31,906 nucleotides of DNA from Pseudomonadota bacterium (GCA_023390245.1 JAEWDF010000096.1:1-31906); one strand, 5' to 3'; shown: positions 7,895 through 15,423, counted from the stretch's first letter. The notes: generated from the letters alone by a model not told the origin. Numbers and translations: made by a program.

Positions 7895-8839
7895 ATGAGC
7901 AATAGAGCACTTTTTCTAAGCTTCCTGCTGGCGGCCCTGATCGCCGCGCCCCTGACCGCTTCGGCGCAGGAGGCGACCCCCGAGGCGGTGGAGGACGTGG
8001 TTGTCGTTGCGCGCCGCATCGAAGGGCCGATGTGGGAGGTGCGGCGCGGCGACGCCGTGCTGATCCTGGTCGGGGCCAGCGACGGGCTGCCGCGCGACAT
8101 GGGCTGGCGCACCGATGCGCTGGAAGCCGCCGTGGCGCGGGCCGACCATGTGCTGTTCCCCGTCGAAGGGCGGGCGTCCCTGGCCGATGTCGGCCGGCTG
8201 CTGTGGCGCGTGCGGACCCTGACCCGCCTGCCGGACGGCCAGAGCAGCGCCGACTATCTGTCGCCGGAGGTCGAGGCGCGGGTGGAAGCGGCGTTGGGGC
8301 AGGGGCCGTCGCGGAACAGCATGCTGATGCTCTCGGCCGAGCTTATGGAGAAGGGCGGTTACGTGCGTGGCGGCCGCCTGGTGTCCGACGTGGTGAAGCG
8401 GGCGGCGCGTGCGCACAAGACGCCCGCCGCCCCGGTCGGCCTGCTGCGCGGCGACGAGATCGTCGACCGGCTGATCGCCACGCCGGCGGAAGACTACCTT
8501 CCCTGTATAGAGGCGGCGGTGACGGCGGCGGAAGCCGGGCCGGAGGAAGGGCTGCGTCGGGGCGAGAACTGGCGGCGGCGCCGCGTCCAGGCCGTGCTGG
8601 CGTCTCCGCTGGACATGGCCGAGGCGCGGTGCGGCCTGTGGGCGGTGATGGGCGGCGACGCCCGCCTGCGCCAGATGTGGAGCCAGGCCGTCGCCGAAGC
8701 GCTTGAGGACCCCGGCGTCACGCTCGCCATCGCCCCGCTGCGCCTGCTGGCGGAGCGTGACGGGGTGCTGGACCAATTGGATGCGCAAGGGTTGGAGCCG
8801 CAGGGGCCGGAATGGCGCGCGGACGCCGCCGTCGACTAG
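7895..8839 (+). CDS. TraB/GumN-family secreted protein
   Basis: The protein starts at ATG 7895 (a GTG directly before it at 7892 is also possible). A signal peptide follows (ALFLSFLLAALIAAPLTASA, cleavage before QEA). The mature part opens like TraB/GumN (PF01963) proteins: MWEVRRGDAVLILVGASDGLPRDMGWRTDALEAAVARADHVLFPVEG. The family's usual GxxH after the first strand is absent here (GASDG), as in catalytically degenerate members. C-terminal segments (RLRQMWSQAVAEALEDPGVTLAIAPLRLLAERDGVLDQL) match the usual end of the fold. The family role in bacteria is uncertain (suggested tiki-like metallopeptidase relatives). No SD is evident, so a leaderless or short-leader mRNA is possible. Confidence 0.72.
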   Translation: MSNRALFLSFLLAALIAAPLTASAQEATPEAVEDVVVVARRIEGPMWEVRRGDAVLILVGASDGLPRDMGWRTDALEAAVARADHVLFPVEGRASLADVGRLLWRVRTLTRLPDGQSSADYLSPEVEARVEAALGQGPSRNSMLMLSAELMEKGGYVRGGRLVSDVVKRAARAHKTPAAPVGLLRGDEIVDRLIATPAEDYLPCIEAAVTAAEAGPEEGLRRGENWRRRRVQAVLASPLDMAEARCGLWAVMGGDARLRQMWSQAVAEALEDPGVTLAIAPLRLLAERDGVLDQLDAQGLEPQGPEWRADAAVD

Positions 8840-8898
8840 ACAGCGGCGTCACTTTGGATGTTCGGGGTCGTCCAGCGGATCGCCGGACCGAAAGGCGA

Positions 8899-9198
8899 TC
8901 AGTTCGCCGGGCGTTCCGGGACGGCGTCGCGGGCGGCCTGGCCGATGTTGTCGGCCGCACTGCCCACGCTGTCGGCGGCGCCGGCTATGGCGTTGGATTC
9001 GACCGCGTCGTTGCGGTTCATGTTCATCAGGAAGTAGCCGATCACCAGCACGGCCAGGAGGCCGATGACCAGGGCGACGATGGCGCCCATGCCGGAACCG
9101 CCGCGCCGTTCGACGACCACAGGATTGGACGGGGCGTCGTTCTCGGTGACGCGCTCGACGCGGCCGTCGGGGTGTTCGATCGTGCGTTCGGTCGGCAT
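8899..9198 (-). CDS. small single-pass membrane protein of unknown function
   Basis: A 99-residue protein with a charged cytoplasmic N-terminus (MPTERTIEHPDGRVERVTENDAP), one transmembrane helix (about residues 38-58, AIVALVIGLLAVLVIGYFLM) and a low-complexity Ala/Asp/Asn-rich tail (AGAADSVGSAADNIGQAARDAVPE) that may form an amphipathic helix. A near-perfect SD (AAGGAGG) lies 5 nt before the ATG, which supports real expression. It follows tldD by 61 nt on the same strand. I do not recognise a characterised family. Confidence 0.75.
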   Translation of the reverse strand: MPTERTIEHPDGRVERVTENDAPSNPVVVERRGGSGMGAIVALVIGLLAVLVIGYFLMNMNRNDAVESNAIAGAADSVGSAADNIGQAARDAVPERPAN

Positions 9199-9259
9199 GG
9201 AGTCCTCCTTTGCTGTTGAGCAAGGAAACCCACGTTCGCGCAGCCGGTTCCGGAAAAGG

Positions 9260-10690
9260 CTAGACGGCGGTGCCGCCCACCGTCAGCCCGCCGATCTTCA
9301 GGGACGGCTGGCCGATGCCGACGGGCACGCCCTGTCCCGCCTTGCCGCAGACGCCGACGCCGGGATCGAAGGCGAAGTCGTCGCCGACGCTCTCGATCTT
9401 CGTCAGGGCCGTGGCGCCGTCGCCGATCAGGGTCGCGCCGCGCACCGGGGCGGTGATGCGGCCGTCCTCGATCAGATAGGCCTCGGTGCACTGGAAGACG
9501 AACTTGCCGTTGGTGATGTCCACCTGGCCGCCGCCGAAGTTGGCGGCGTAAAGGCCGCGCTTCGTATTGGCGATCATGTCGGCCTTCGAATCCTTGCCGC
9601 CTTCCATGAAGGTGTTGGTCATGCGCGGCATCGGCATGTGGGCGAAGGACTGGCGACGACCGTTGCCGGTGGCCTGGACGCCCATCTGGCGCGCCGACAG
9701 CCGGTCGTGCATCAGCCCGACCATGATGCCGTCCTCGATCAGGACGTTGCGCTGGGTCGGCGTGCCCTCGTCGTCCACCGACAGGGAGCCGCGACGCCCG
9801 GCGATGGAGCCGTCGTCCACCACCGTCACGCCCGGCGCGGCGACCCGCTTGCCCATCATGCCGTTGAAGACCGACGAGCCCTTGCGATGGAAGTCGCCCT
9901 CGAAGCCGTGGCCGATGGCCTCGTGCAGCAGGACACCCGGCCAGCCGGCGCCCAGGACCACGTCCATCTCGCCCGCCGGGCAATCGACGGCGTCCAGGTT
10001 GGTCACGGCCTGGCGCAGCGCCTCGTCCACCTGGGCCTGCCAGCGCTCGGGCGCGATCCAGGTCTCGAACCCGGCCCGGCCGCCGGCGCCGGAGGAGGCG
10101 GTCTCGCGCCGGCCGTCCCGTTCGACGGTGACGGAGACGTTCAGCCGGACCAGCGGACGGATGTCGCGCACCGCCCGGTCGTCGGCGCGCAGAATCTCGA
10201 TGGCTCGCCGCTCCCCGACCAGGGAGGCGCTGACCTGCACCACGCGCGGATCGCGGGCGCGGGCCCAGGCGTCGATCTCGGCCAGCAGGGCGATCTTGTC
10301 GGAGAAGGCGGGCGAGGCGAGGGGATCGACCTCGCCGTAGAGCTTCTGGTTGGTGGCGCGCGGGGCGTCGGCGACCACGGCGGCGTGACCCTGTTTAGCC
10401 AGGGCGGCGCTGTCGGCGGCGCGGCGCAGGGCGGCGGCGGAGATTTCGTTGGCGTGGGCGTAGCCGGCGGTCTCGCCCGCCACCACGCGCAGGCCGAAGC
10501 CCTCGTTGGCGTCGTAGGCGGCCGACTTCAGCCGGCCGTCGTCGAACACCAGGCTCTCGCTTTCGGCCCGCTCCAGGAACAGTTCGCCGTCGTCGGCGCC
10601 GTTCAGCGCGCCCCTCAGGATCGACAGGGCCTCGTCGGGATCGACCCCCGCGGTTTCGAGGATGGGCGGCGGGGAGGCATGAACGGTCAT
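9260..10690 (-). CDS. tldD: TldD-family metalloprotease
   Basis: TldD pairs with TldE/PmbA in a zinc protease that degrades unfolded peptides and processes modified peptides such as microcins. The 476-residue length is typical. The zinc-binding motif HEAIGH lies at 256-261 in the conserved context GWPGVLLHEAIGHGFEGD. The conserved MTNTFMEGG, NGKFVFQCTEAYLIEDGRI (third ligand region with Cys) and GVGVCGKAGQGVPVG blocks follow, ending KIGGLTVGGTA as in other TldD proteins. No tldE partner is in the window. It lies 43 nt downstream of the diflavin reductase gene on the same strand, but is probably not part of that system. Confidence 0.94.
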   Translation of the reverse strand: MTVHASPPPILETAGVDPDEALSILRGALNGADDGELFLERAESESLVFDDGRLKSAAYDANEGFGLRVVAGETAGYAHANEISAAALRRAADSAALAKQGHAAVVADAPRATNQKLYGEVDPLASPAFSDKIALLAEIDAWARARDPRVVQVSASLVGERRAIEILRADDRAVRDIRPLVRLNVSVTVERDGRRETASSGAGGRAGFETWIAPERWQAQVDEALRQAVTNLDAVDCPAGEMDVVLGAGWPGVLLHEAIGHGFEGDFHRKGSSVFNGMMGKRVAAPGVTVVDDGSIAGRRGSLSVDDEGTPTQRNVLIEDGIMVGLMHDRLSARQMGVQATGNGRRQSFAHMPMPRMTNTFMEGGKDSKADMIANTKRGLYAANFGGGQVDITNGKFVFQCTEAYLIEDGRITAPVRGATLIGDGATALTKIESVGDDFAFDPGVGVCGKAGQGVPVGIGQPSLKIGGLTVGGTAV

Positions 10691-10733
10691 GGCCCCTAGT
10701 TAGGGATCGCCGGCCCGTTCGTCATCCCTCGGA

Positions 10734-12101
10734 TCAATAGACGTCACGGCGATAGCGGCCGTCTTCCAGCAGTTCGATCACCCGCTCGGCGCCCAGCGCG
10801 CTCTCCAGCGCCGCATGGACCCCCGGCGCCATGCCGTCCTGGCTGCCGCAGACATAGATGGCCGCGCCGCGCTCGACCCAGGCGCGGATCGTGTCGGCCT
10901 GTTCGGCGACCAGGGCCTGGACATAGCGGCCGTCGCCCGCGTCGCGCGAGAAGGCCCGGTCCAGCCGCGCCAGCACGCCCGAGGCCCGCCAGGCCTGCAA
11001 CTCGTCGTCGAACAGGGCGTCGCTGGCGCGGGTGCGCTCCCCGAACAGCAGCCAGGCGCCGCCGTGCGTCCCGGCCGCCGCGCGCGCCTTCAGATGGGCG
11101 CGCAGGCCCGCCAGCCCCGTGCCGTTGCCGATCAGGATCATCGGCGTCTCGGGCGCCGGACCGTGGAAGGATCGGTTGGCGCGCAGCCGCATCTGGATCT
11201 CGCCGCCCAGCGGAGAGGCGCCGGTCAGCCAGCCCGAGGCCAGGCCCGGCGTTCCGTCCGGGCGATACATCAGCCGCACGACCAGTTCGATCCGGCCGTC
11301 GGCGGGCAGGGAGGCGACCGAATACTCCCGCGCCGCCGGGGCGCCGTCGCCTTCGGGATTCGGCACGCCGATCTCGACGATGTCGCCGGCCGACCAGTCG
11401 GGCAGGGCGCCGTCCGGCGCGAAGCCCAGTTTCCACACCTCGCCGCCGGGACTGCCCGGATTCAGCAGGACCCGCTCGACCAGCCGCCAGGCCTCATAGG
11501 CGGGCGGGCTCCAGTCCGGCGCCGCGACGCCGGCGATCAGGCCCAGCTGATGCTGCCAGTGGCGGATGGCGGCGGCGTCGCCGTCGTCGACCTCCACCGT
11601 GTCGAACAGCGGCTCGGCGCCCGAGCGGCGCAGCCAGCCTTCGACCGCCCGGCCGAAGCCGCAGAAATGGTCGTAGCTGCGGTCGCCCAGGGCCAGGACG
11701 CCGAAACGCAAGCCGTCCAGCGCGGCGGGACGCGCCATCGCCTGCCGAACGAAGCGGGCGGCGGCGTCGGGCGGATCGCCCTCGCCGGTGGTGGAGACGA
11801 TCAGCAGCGCCCGGCCCGCGCCCGCCAGGGTCGCGGCGTCCAGATCGGAAAAGGCCAGCACCCGCGCGCCCACGCCGCCGACGGCCAGCGCCCGTGCGGT
11901 CATCCATGCCAGTTCCTCGGCGAAGCCGGTCTGGCTGGCGAAGGCGACCAGAACGGTGTCGGCGCCGCCGGCCAGGGCCTCCGACGCCTGGCGCGCCAGG
12001 ACTCGCGCCCGGCGTTCGCGCCAAACCACGGCGGCCACCAGCGCCAGCCAGGCGGCGACGGCGACCAGGGTCCACAGCCAGCGGGCCGGCTCGGTCGTCA
12101 C
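10734..12101 (-). CDS. membrane-anchored CysJ-like diflavin reductase (flavodoxin + FNR)
   Basis: One N-terminal transmembrane helix (residues 8-27) anchors a cytoplasmic diflavin module. The flavodoxin domain spans about 48-190, with FMN phosphate loop FASQTGFAEE (54-63), STTGEGDPP (103-111) and LALGDRSYDHFCGFG. The ferredoxin-NADP reductase part covers about 200-455, with the FAD motif REYS (258-261), nucleotide-binding GNGTGLAGLRAHL (326-338) and YVCGSQDGM (416-424), and a C-terminal aromatic (DVY) that would stack on FAD. It resembles sulfite reductase alpha subunits but is anchored and linked to PepSY, DUF2271 and ApbE genes. I infer it passes NAD(P)H electrons into the membrane PepSY protein. 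GTG start overlaps the apbE stop (GTGA), indicating translational coupling. Confidence 0.9.
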   Translation of the reverse strand: MTTEPARWLWTLVAVAAWLALVAAVVWRERRARVLARQASEALAGGADTVLVAFASQTGFAEELAWMTARALAVGGVGARVLAFSDLDAATLAGAGRALLIVSTTGEGDPPDAAARFVRQAMARPAALDGLRFGVLALGDRSYDHFCGFGRAVEGWLRRSGAEPLFDTVEVDDGDAAAIRHWQHQLGLIAGVAAPDWSPPAYEAWRLVERVLLNPGSPGGEVWKLGFAPDGALPDWSAGDIVEIGVPNPEGDGAPAAREYSVASLPADGRIELVVRLMYRPDGTPGLASGWLTGASPLGGEIQMRLRANRSFHGPAPETPMILIGNGTGLAGLRAHLKARAAAGTHGGAWLLFGERTRASDALFDDELQAWRASGVLARLDRAFSRDAGDGRYVQALVAEQADTIRAWVERGAAIYVCGSQDGMAPGVHAALESALGAERVIELLEDGRYRRDVY

Positions 12102-13192
12102 GCGCCCTCGTCCAGCATGGCGCGCCAGGCCGGGGTCGTGTGCTCGACCACGCCGCGCGGCGTGCGCTCCACGAAATGGGCGGCCAGGCCGACGGCCTCG
12201 GCGAACTCCGGCCCGTCATAGGGGCCCATGACCGTCAGGGCGGTGGCGTAGGCGTCGGCCTTCATCGCCGAGGCGTGGAAGACGGTGACGGAGGTCAGGC
12301 CGTTGTCCACCGGCCGACCGGTGGAGCCGTCGATGGTGTGCGGATAGCGGCGGCCGCCATGCTCGAAGGCGCGGTGGTAGTCGCCGCTGGTGGCCACGGC
12401 GATGTCGAACAGGGCGGCGACGGTGCGCGGCGCCTCGGAGCCGGGCGCCCGCTCGATGTCGACCCACCAGGGCTGGCCGTCCGGCTTGACGCCCCGGCCC
12501 ATCAATTCGCCGCCGATCTCGATCAGGTGGGAGGTCGCGCCCAGCTGGATGAGGCGTTCCGACACGCGGTCCACGGCGTGGCCCTTGGCGATGCCGGAGA
12601 AGTCCAGCTTCATGCCGCCCATCTGCATGGCGGCGCGAGCGTCGCGGTTGGTGCGCAGGCGGCGCCAGCCGGAGACCTTCAGCGCCGCCTCGACCTCTTC
12701 GTCGGAGGGCACGGGCAGCAGGGCGGGACGCGGCCCGGGCGGGCCGAAGCCCCACAGATCGACCAGGGCGCCCAGCGTCGGATCGACCGCGCCGTTGGTC
12801 TCGTCGCCCAGGTCCATGGCCGCGTCCAGCAGCGCCCAGAACGGCGCCGACAGGGCCCATACGCCCTCGGGCGCGGCGTTGAACCGGCTGACCTCGCTGG
12901 ACGGCTCCCAGGGGCTGAACAGGGCGATGGTGCGCGCCAGTTCCTCCTCGACGGCGGCCTGGAGGGCGGCTTGCTCCACACCGGGCGGGGCCACGACCCG
13001 GGCCTGCCAGGTCGTGCCCATGCTGGCGCCGTCGAAGGCCCAGACCACGTCCCCGGACGGGGGCCCCGGCGGAACCTCGAGCGGCGGGATCAGGACACGA
13101 TTGTCGGCCCGGTCGGCCAGCGGAACGGGATCGCCGAGGCTGACGACGGGCGGGGCGGCGCGGCTGCCGCGCTGGAAGGGACTGTCGCTCAT
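12098..13192 (-). CDS. apbE: ApbE-family FMN transferase
   Basis: ApbE cleaves FAD and attaches FMN by phosphoester to Ser/Thr in the motif Dxx(S/T)GA(S/T). All family motifs are present: GASMGTTWQARV (55-66), FNAAPEG, NGAVDPTLGALVDLWGFG (133-150), KLDFSGIAKGHAVDR (195-209), IEIGGEL, ATSGDYHRAF (267-276), YPHTIDGSTGRPV (283-295) and the metal-binding MKADAYATAL (D313, T317). The likely substrate is the DUF2271 protein encoded two genes upstream. Oddly, the N-terminus (MSDSPFQRGSRAAPPVV...) has no hydrophobic signal or lipobox, and the in-frame stop of the DUF4198 gene lies only three codons before this ATG, so no longer N-terminus is possible. Most ApbEs acting on periplasmic proteins are exported. 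Confidence 0.95.
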   Translation of the reverse strand: MSDSPFQRGSRAAPPVVSLGDPVPLADRADNRVLIPPLEVPPGPPSGDVVWAFDGASMGTTWQARVVAPPGVEQAALQAAVEEELARTIALFSPWEPSSEVSRFNAAPEGVWALSAPFWALLDAAMDLGDETNGAVDPTLGALVDLWGFGPPGPRPALLPVPSDEEVEAALKVSGWRRLRTNRDARAAMQMGGMKLDFSGIAKGHAVDRVSERLIQLGATSHLIEIGGELMGRGVKPDGQPWWVDIERAPGSEAPRTVAALFDIAVATSGDYHRAFEHGGRRYPHTIDGSTGRPVDNGLTSVTVFHASAMKADAYATALTVMGPYDGPEFAEAVGLAAHFVERTPRGVVEHTTPAWRAMLDEGA

Positions 13193-13201
13193 CCCGACCG
13201 C

Positions 13202-14005
13202 TTAGGGCAGGACTTCCACCACCGCCACATATTGCGCGTTGGAGCCCGGCTGGCCGCCTTCGCCGGCGGTGCGCACGGCGGCGTTCAGCCAATAGAGGCC
13301 CGCTTCCGGCCAGGTGACCGAGAACACGCCGTCGGCGCCCGTCTTCACGGTCGATTCCTCGGGATTGTCGCGATAGCGCAGGCCGCCGCGCGCGACGGCG
13401 ACGTCCAGGTTGGCGGCCGGCTGGCCGTCCCGCAGCAGCTTGAAGCTGGCCGCCTCGCCCGCCACCAGGTCGTTGGGGTGGGTGACGGGAACCATCTCCA
13501 GGCCCTGGTTGGTCGGGGCGAAGACCGTGTCGGTCGGGTTGTTCAGGGTGACGAAGGTCTCGATGCGGTTCGCGGTGCGGGTCGCCTCGACCTCGGTCGC
13601 GCCGGCGGGGAGGGCGGCGGGGAAGTCGGCCGCGGCGCCGCGCCAGCGCTTGCGCTCGCCGTTCAGCATGTAGCTGGCCATGAAGCCGTCGGTGACGTTG
13701 GCGATCTTGTAGGTGCCGTTCTGGGTCAGGTGGACATCGAAGGTCGAGCGGTACTGGCCGCGCATGGCGTTCTCCGCCTGGACGGTCGACCCGTCCGGCG
13801 CGGTGATGGTCACGCCGTCGACGCGCATGGCCGCGTGGTCGGGAATGAAGACCTGGTTCGACATGCCGGCGTCGACGCCGACCCAGCCGTCGGCGCCCGA
13901 CAGGACGGTGGCGGTGGGCGCCATCCAGGCGCGGTGCGCCTGGGCGGCCATCGGCGCCGCCAGCGCGGCGGCCAGGGTCAGGACGGCGAGGGTCTTCTTG
14001 TTCAT
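13202..14005 (-). CDS. DUF4198-family periplasmic protein
   Basis: A 267-residue secreted protein. Signal peptide MNKKTLAVLTLAAALAAPMAAQA, predicted cleavage before HRAWMAP, would leave histidine as residue 1 of the mature protein. The body is beta-rich (VFIPDHAAMRVDGVTITAPDG; NGTYKIANVTDGFMASYML) with a C-terminal Ig/carboxypeptidase-regulatory-like unit (TGADGVFSVTWPEAGLYWLNAAV), fitting DUF4198 (PF10670), relatives of which occur with nickel/cobalt and iron uptake systems. I infer a periplasmic metal- or substrate-binding role in this electron-transfer cluster. SD AAGGA overlaps the end of the DUF2271 gene; ApbE follows after 9 nt. Confidence 0.85.
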   Translation of the reverse strand: MNKKTLAVLTLAAALAAPMAAQAHRAWMAPTATVLSGADGWVGVDAGMSNQVFIPDHAAMRVDGVTITAPDGSTVQAENAMRGQYRSTFDVHLTQNGTYKIANVTDGFMASYMLNGERKRWRGAAADFPAALPAGATEVEATRTANRIETFVTLNNPTDTVFAPTNQGLEMVPVTHPNDLVAGEAASFKLLRDGQPAANLDVAVARGGLRYRDNPEESTVKTGADGVFSVTWPEAGLYWLNAAVRTAGEGGQPGSNAQYVAVVEVLP

Positions 14006-14016
14006 GACGGAATCCT

Positions 14017-14526
14017 TCAGCGGGTGACGGTGACGCGCACGGCGCCCAGTTCGGTGGAGCCGGCGCCCTGGCCGCTGTTGGCCTGGCCCCAGCGGAAGGG
14101 GACGCGCACGGATTCGCGCCCGCCCAGTTCGCGCGCCGCCTCGACGACGATGTTGTACTGGCCCGGCTGCAGGCCGCTCAGGCGGGCGGCGGGGATGGTG
14201 ACGGTCTGGCGGCCCGGCGCGCGGGTGGCGCCCGACACCCCGTCGGCCGGCAGGGTCATGGCGCGGCCGCCCTTCCGCCACCAGGTGCGCAGGTCCTTCA
14301 GCCAGTCCTTGCCGTCGCCCTCGTTGTTGCGGGTCTGCTGGTACCAGACCGCCAGGGTCTGCACCGCCGTCTGGTCCGGACGCTCGATCCAGATGGCGAC
14401 ATAGGGGCGGTGGTAGGAGGCGGTGGAGAGGCGCGGAATCTCGACCGAGACCGACAGGTCGGCGGCCATGGCGGGCGCGGCGGCGACGAGGCCGGCGGTG
14501 GTGACGACGACGGGGAGAAGGCGCAT
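14017..14526 (-). CDS. DUF2271-family periplasmic protein with ApbE flavinylation motif
   Basis: A 169-residue secreted protein: signal peptide about 1-21 (LLPVVVTTAGLVAAAPAMA, then ADLSVSVEIP), followed by a DUF2271 domain (YHRPYVAIWIERPDQTAVQTLAVWYQ; KDWLKDLRTWWRKG). Residues 95-101 read DGVSGAT, an exact match to the ApbE target pattern Dxx(S/T)GA(S/T), so Ser98 (codon 14233-14235) is the predicted FMN attachment site. With ApbE encoded downstream, the protein is expected to be a covalently flavinylated periplasmic electron carrier. It starts 11 nt after the PepSY gene and its stop overlaps the SD of the DUF4198 gene. DUF2271 assignment is firm; flavinylation is inferred from the motif and neighbours. 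Confidence 0.88.
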   Translation of the reverse strand: MRLLPVVVTTAGLVAAAPAMAADLSVSVEIPRLSTASYHRPYVAIWIERPDQTAVQTLAVWYQQTRNNEGDGKDWLKDLRTWWRKGGRAMTLPADGVSGATRAPGRQTVTIPAARLSGLQPGQYNIVVEAARELGGRESVRVPFRWGQANSGQGAGSTELGAVRVTVTR

Positions 14527-14537
14527 CGGAATACTCG

Positions 14538-15218
14538 TCAGTGAATGAAGATCAGGGCGATGACGACGGGGATCAGCAGGCCCAGCCCCGCCAGGGGCCA
14601 GGTGGACGGCCGCCCCCTTGCATGGAGCCACATCAGCCCCAGGCCGGTGATGGCGAAGACGACGCAGGCGACGGCGAAGACATCGATGAACCAGAACCAG
14701 ACCTTGCCGGCGTTGCGGCCCTTGTGCAGGTCGTTGAGGTAGGCGATCCAGCCGCGCGTGGTCCTTTCGTGCAGCCCTTCGCCGGTTGAACGGTCGATCG
14801 TGACCCATCCGTCGCCGCCGGGCATGGCCAGGGCGACATAGATCTCCTCCGGCGTGGTTTCGGTCGGTCGGCCGGCGATGTCGGCCTTCATCGCCTCGGC
14901 GGCCCAGCGGGCGACGGCGTCGGGGACGGGATCGGTCGTCTCCTCCGGGAAGGTCGACAGGCCCCGGAGCAGCGGCGCCGGCAGGGTTGCGGTCTGTTCG
15001 GTGGTGACGGGCTCGGCCGGAATCTGGGCGGCGTGGTTCAGGGTGATCCCCGTCACGGCGAACAGGATCATGCCGACCAGGCTGACGGCCGCCGAGATCC
15101 AGTGCCAGGAATGGAGCTGCTTCAGCCAGAAGGAGCGGGCGCGGTTCATCTTCGCCTGGCCCTTGGCGGGCGGCGCGGCGGCGGCTTCGGCCTGACGCTG
15201 TGCGGCGAGATCGGTCAC
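14538..15218 (-). CDS. PepSY-associated transmembrane protein (membrane electron carrier)
   Basis: This 226-residue inner-membrane protein has three predicted helices (about 41-60, 172-196, 207-225) and a periplasmic PepSY-like segment between the first two (about 65-160; EEIYVALAMPGGDGWVTIDRSTGEGL). The conserved LNDLHKGRNAGKVWFWFIDVFAVACVVFAITGLGLMW block is diagnostic of PepSY-TM proteins. Histidines at 36, 39, 62, 165 and 199 sit at membrane edges and are candidate haem ligands. Related proteins reduce ferric or ferric-siderophore substrates across the membrane. Start GTG at 15218 is used; ATG at 15149 (MNRARSFWLK) is an alternative that drops an Ala-rich lead. It heads the DUF2271-DUF4198-apbE-reductase run. 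Confidence 0.88.
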   Translation of the reverse strand: MTDLAAQRQAEAAAAPPAKGQAKMNRARSFWLKQLHSWHWISAAVSLVGMILFAVTGITLNHAAQIPAEPVTTEQTATLPAPLLRGLSTFPEETTDPVPDAVARWAAEAMKADIAGRPTETTPEEIYVALAMPGGDGWVTIDRSTGEGLHERTTRGWIAYLNDLHKGRNAGKVWFWFIDVFAVACVVFAITGLGLMWLHARGRPSTWPLAGLGLLIPVVIALIFIH

Positions 15219-15236
15219 CGCCCCGCTCTGCCACTG

Positions 15237-15253
15237 TTGCGAACGGTTTTCAA
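15237..15253 (-). promoter_or_regulatory. candidate Fur-like operator upstream of the PepSY operon
   Basis: TTGCGAACGGTTTTCAA is an imperfect 17-bp inverted repeat (TTGnnAA / TTnnCAA) just upstream of the PepSY gene start. It resembles the TGCGAAT-n-ATTCGCA style of iron-responsive boxes. Iron control would fit the operon, but the match is loose and no promoter elements were convincingly seen. Confidence 0.28.
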
Positions 15254-15269
15254 TAGCGAGTGGCGATTT

Positions 15270-15420
15270 GTCTCCTCCCTATTCGCGAAGGCGCATGGGG
15301 AGGTGGATCGGCGGCGCAGCCGACGAGACGGAGGGGTTGTGACCGCTCGAAGAGCCCCTCCTGGCGCTCGCTGCGCGATCGCCGGTCCTCCCCATTCGCC
15401 TTCGCGAATAGGGAGGAGAC
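15270..15420. repeat. 151-bp palindromic (MITE-like) intergenic element
   Basis: The terminal arms 15270-15293 and 15397-15420 are perfect 24-bp inverted repeats, extended to 33 of 34 matches (15270-15303 and 15387-15420). The centre holds another inverted repeat, GGAGGGG (15330-15336) and CCCCTCC (15355-15361). It carries no ORF or transposase and no clear target-site duplication. It begins 3 nt after the receptor stop codon. It could be a non-autonomous mobile repeat or a dispersed palindromic repeat, and would form a very strong RNA hairpin that separates the receptor transcript from the PepSY operon. Confidence 0.85.
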
Positions 15421-15423
15421 GGA

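Noticed and set aside
15270..15420. Complete insertion sequence
   Set aside because: No transposase frame fits in 151 bp and no target-site duplication is visible.
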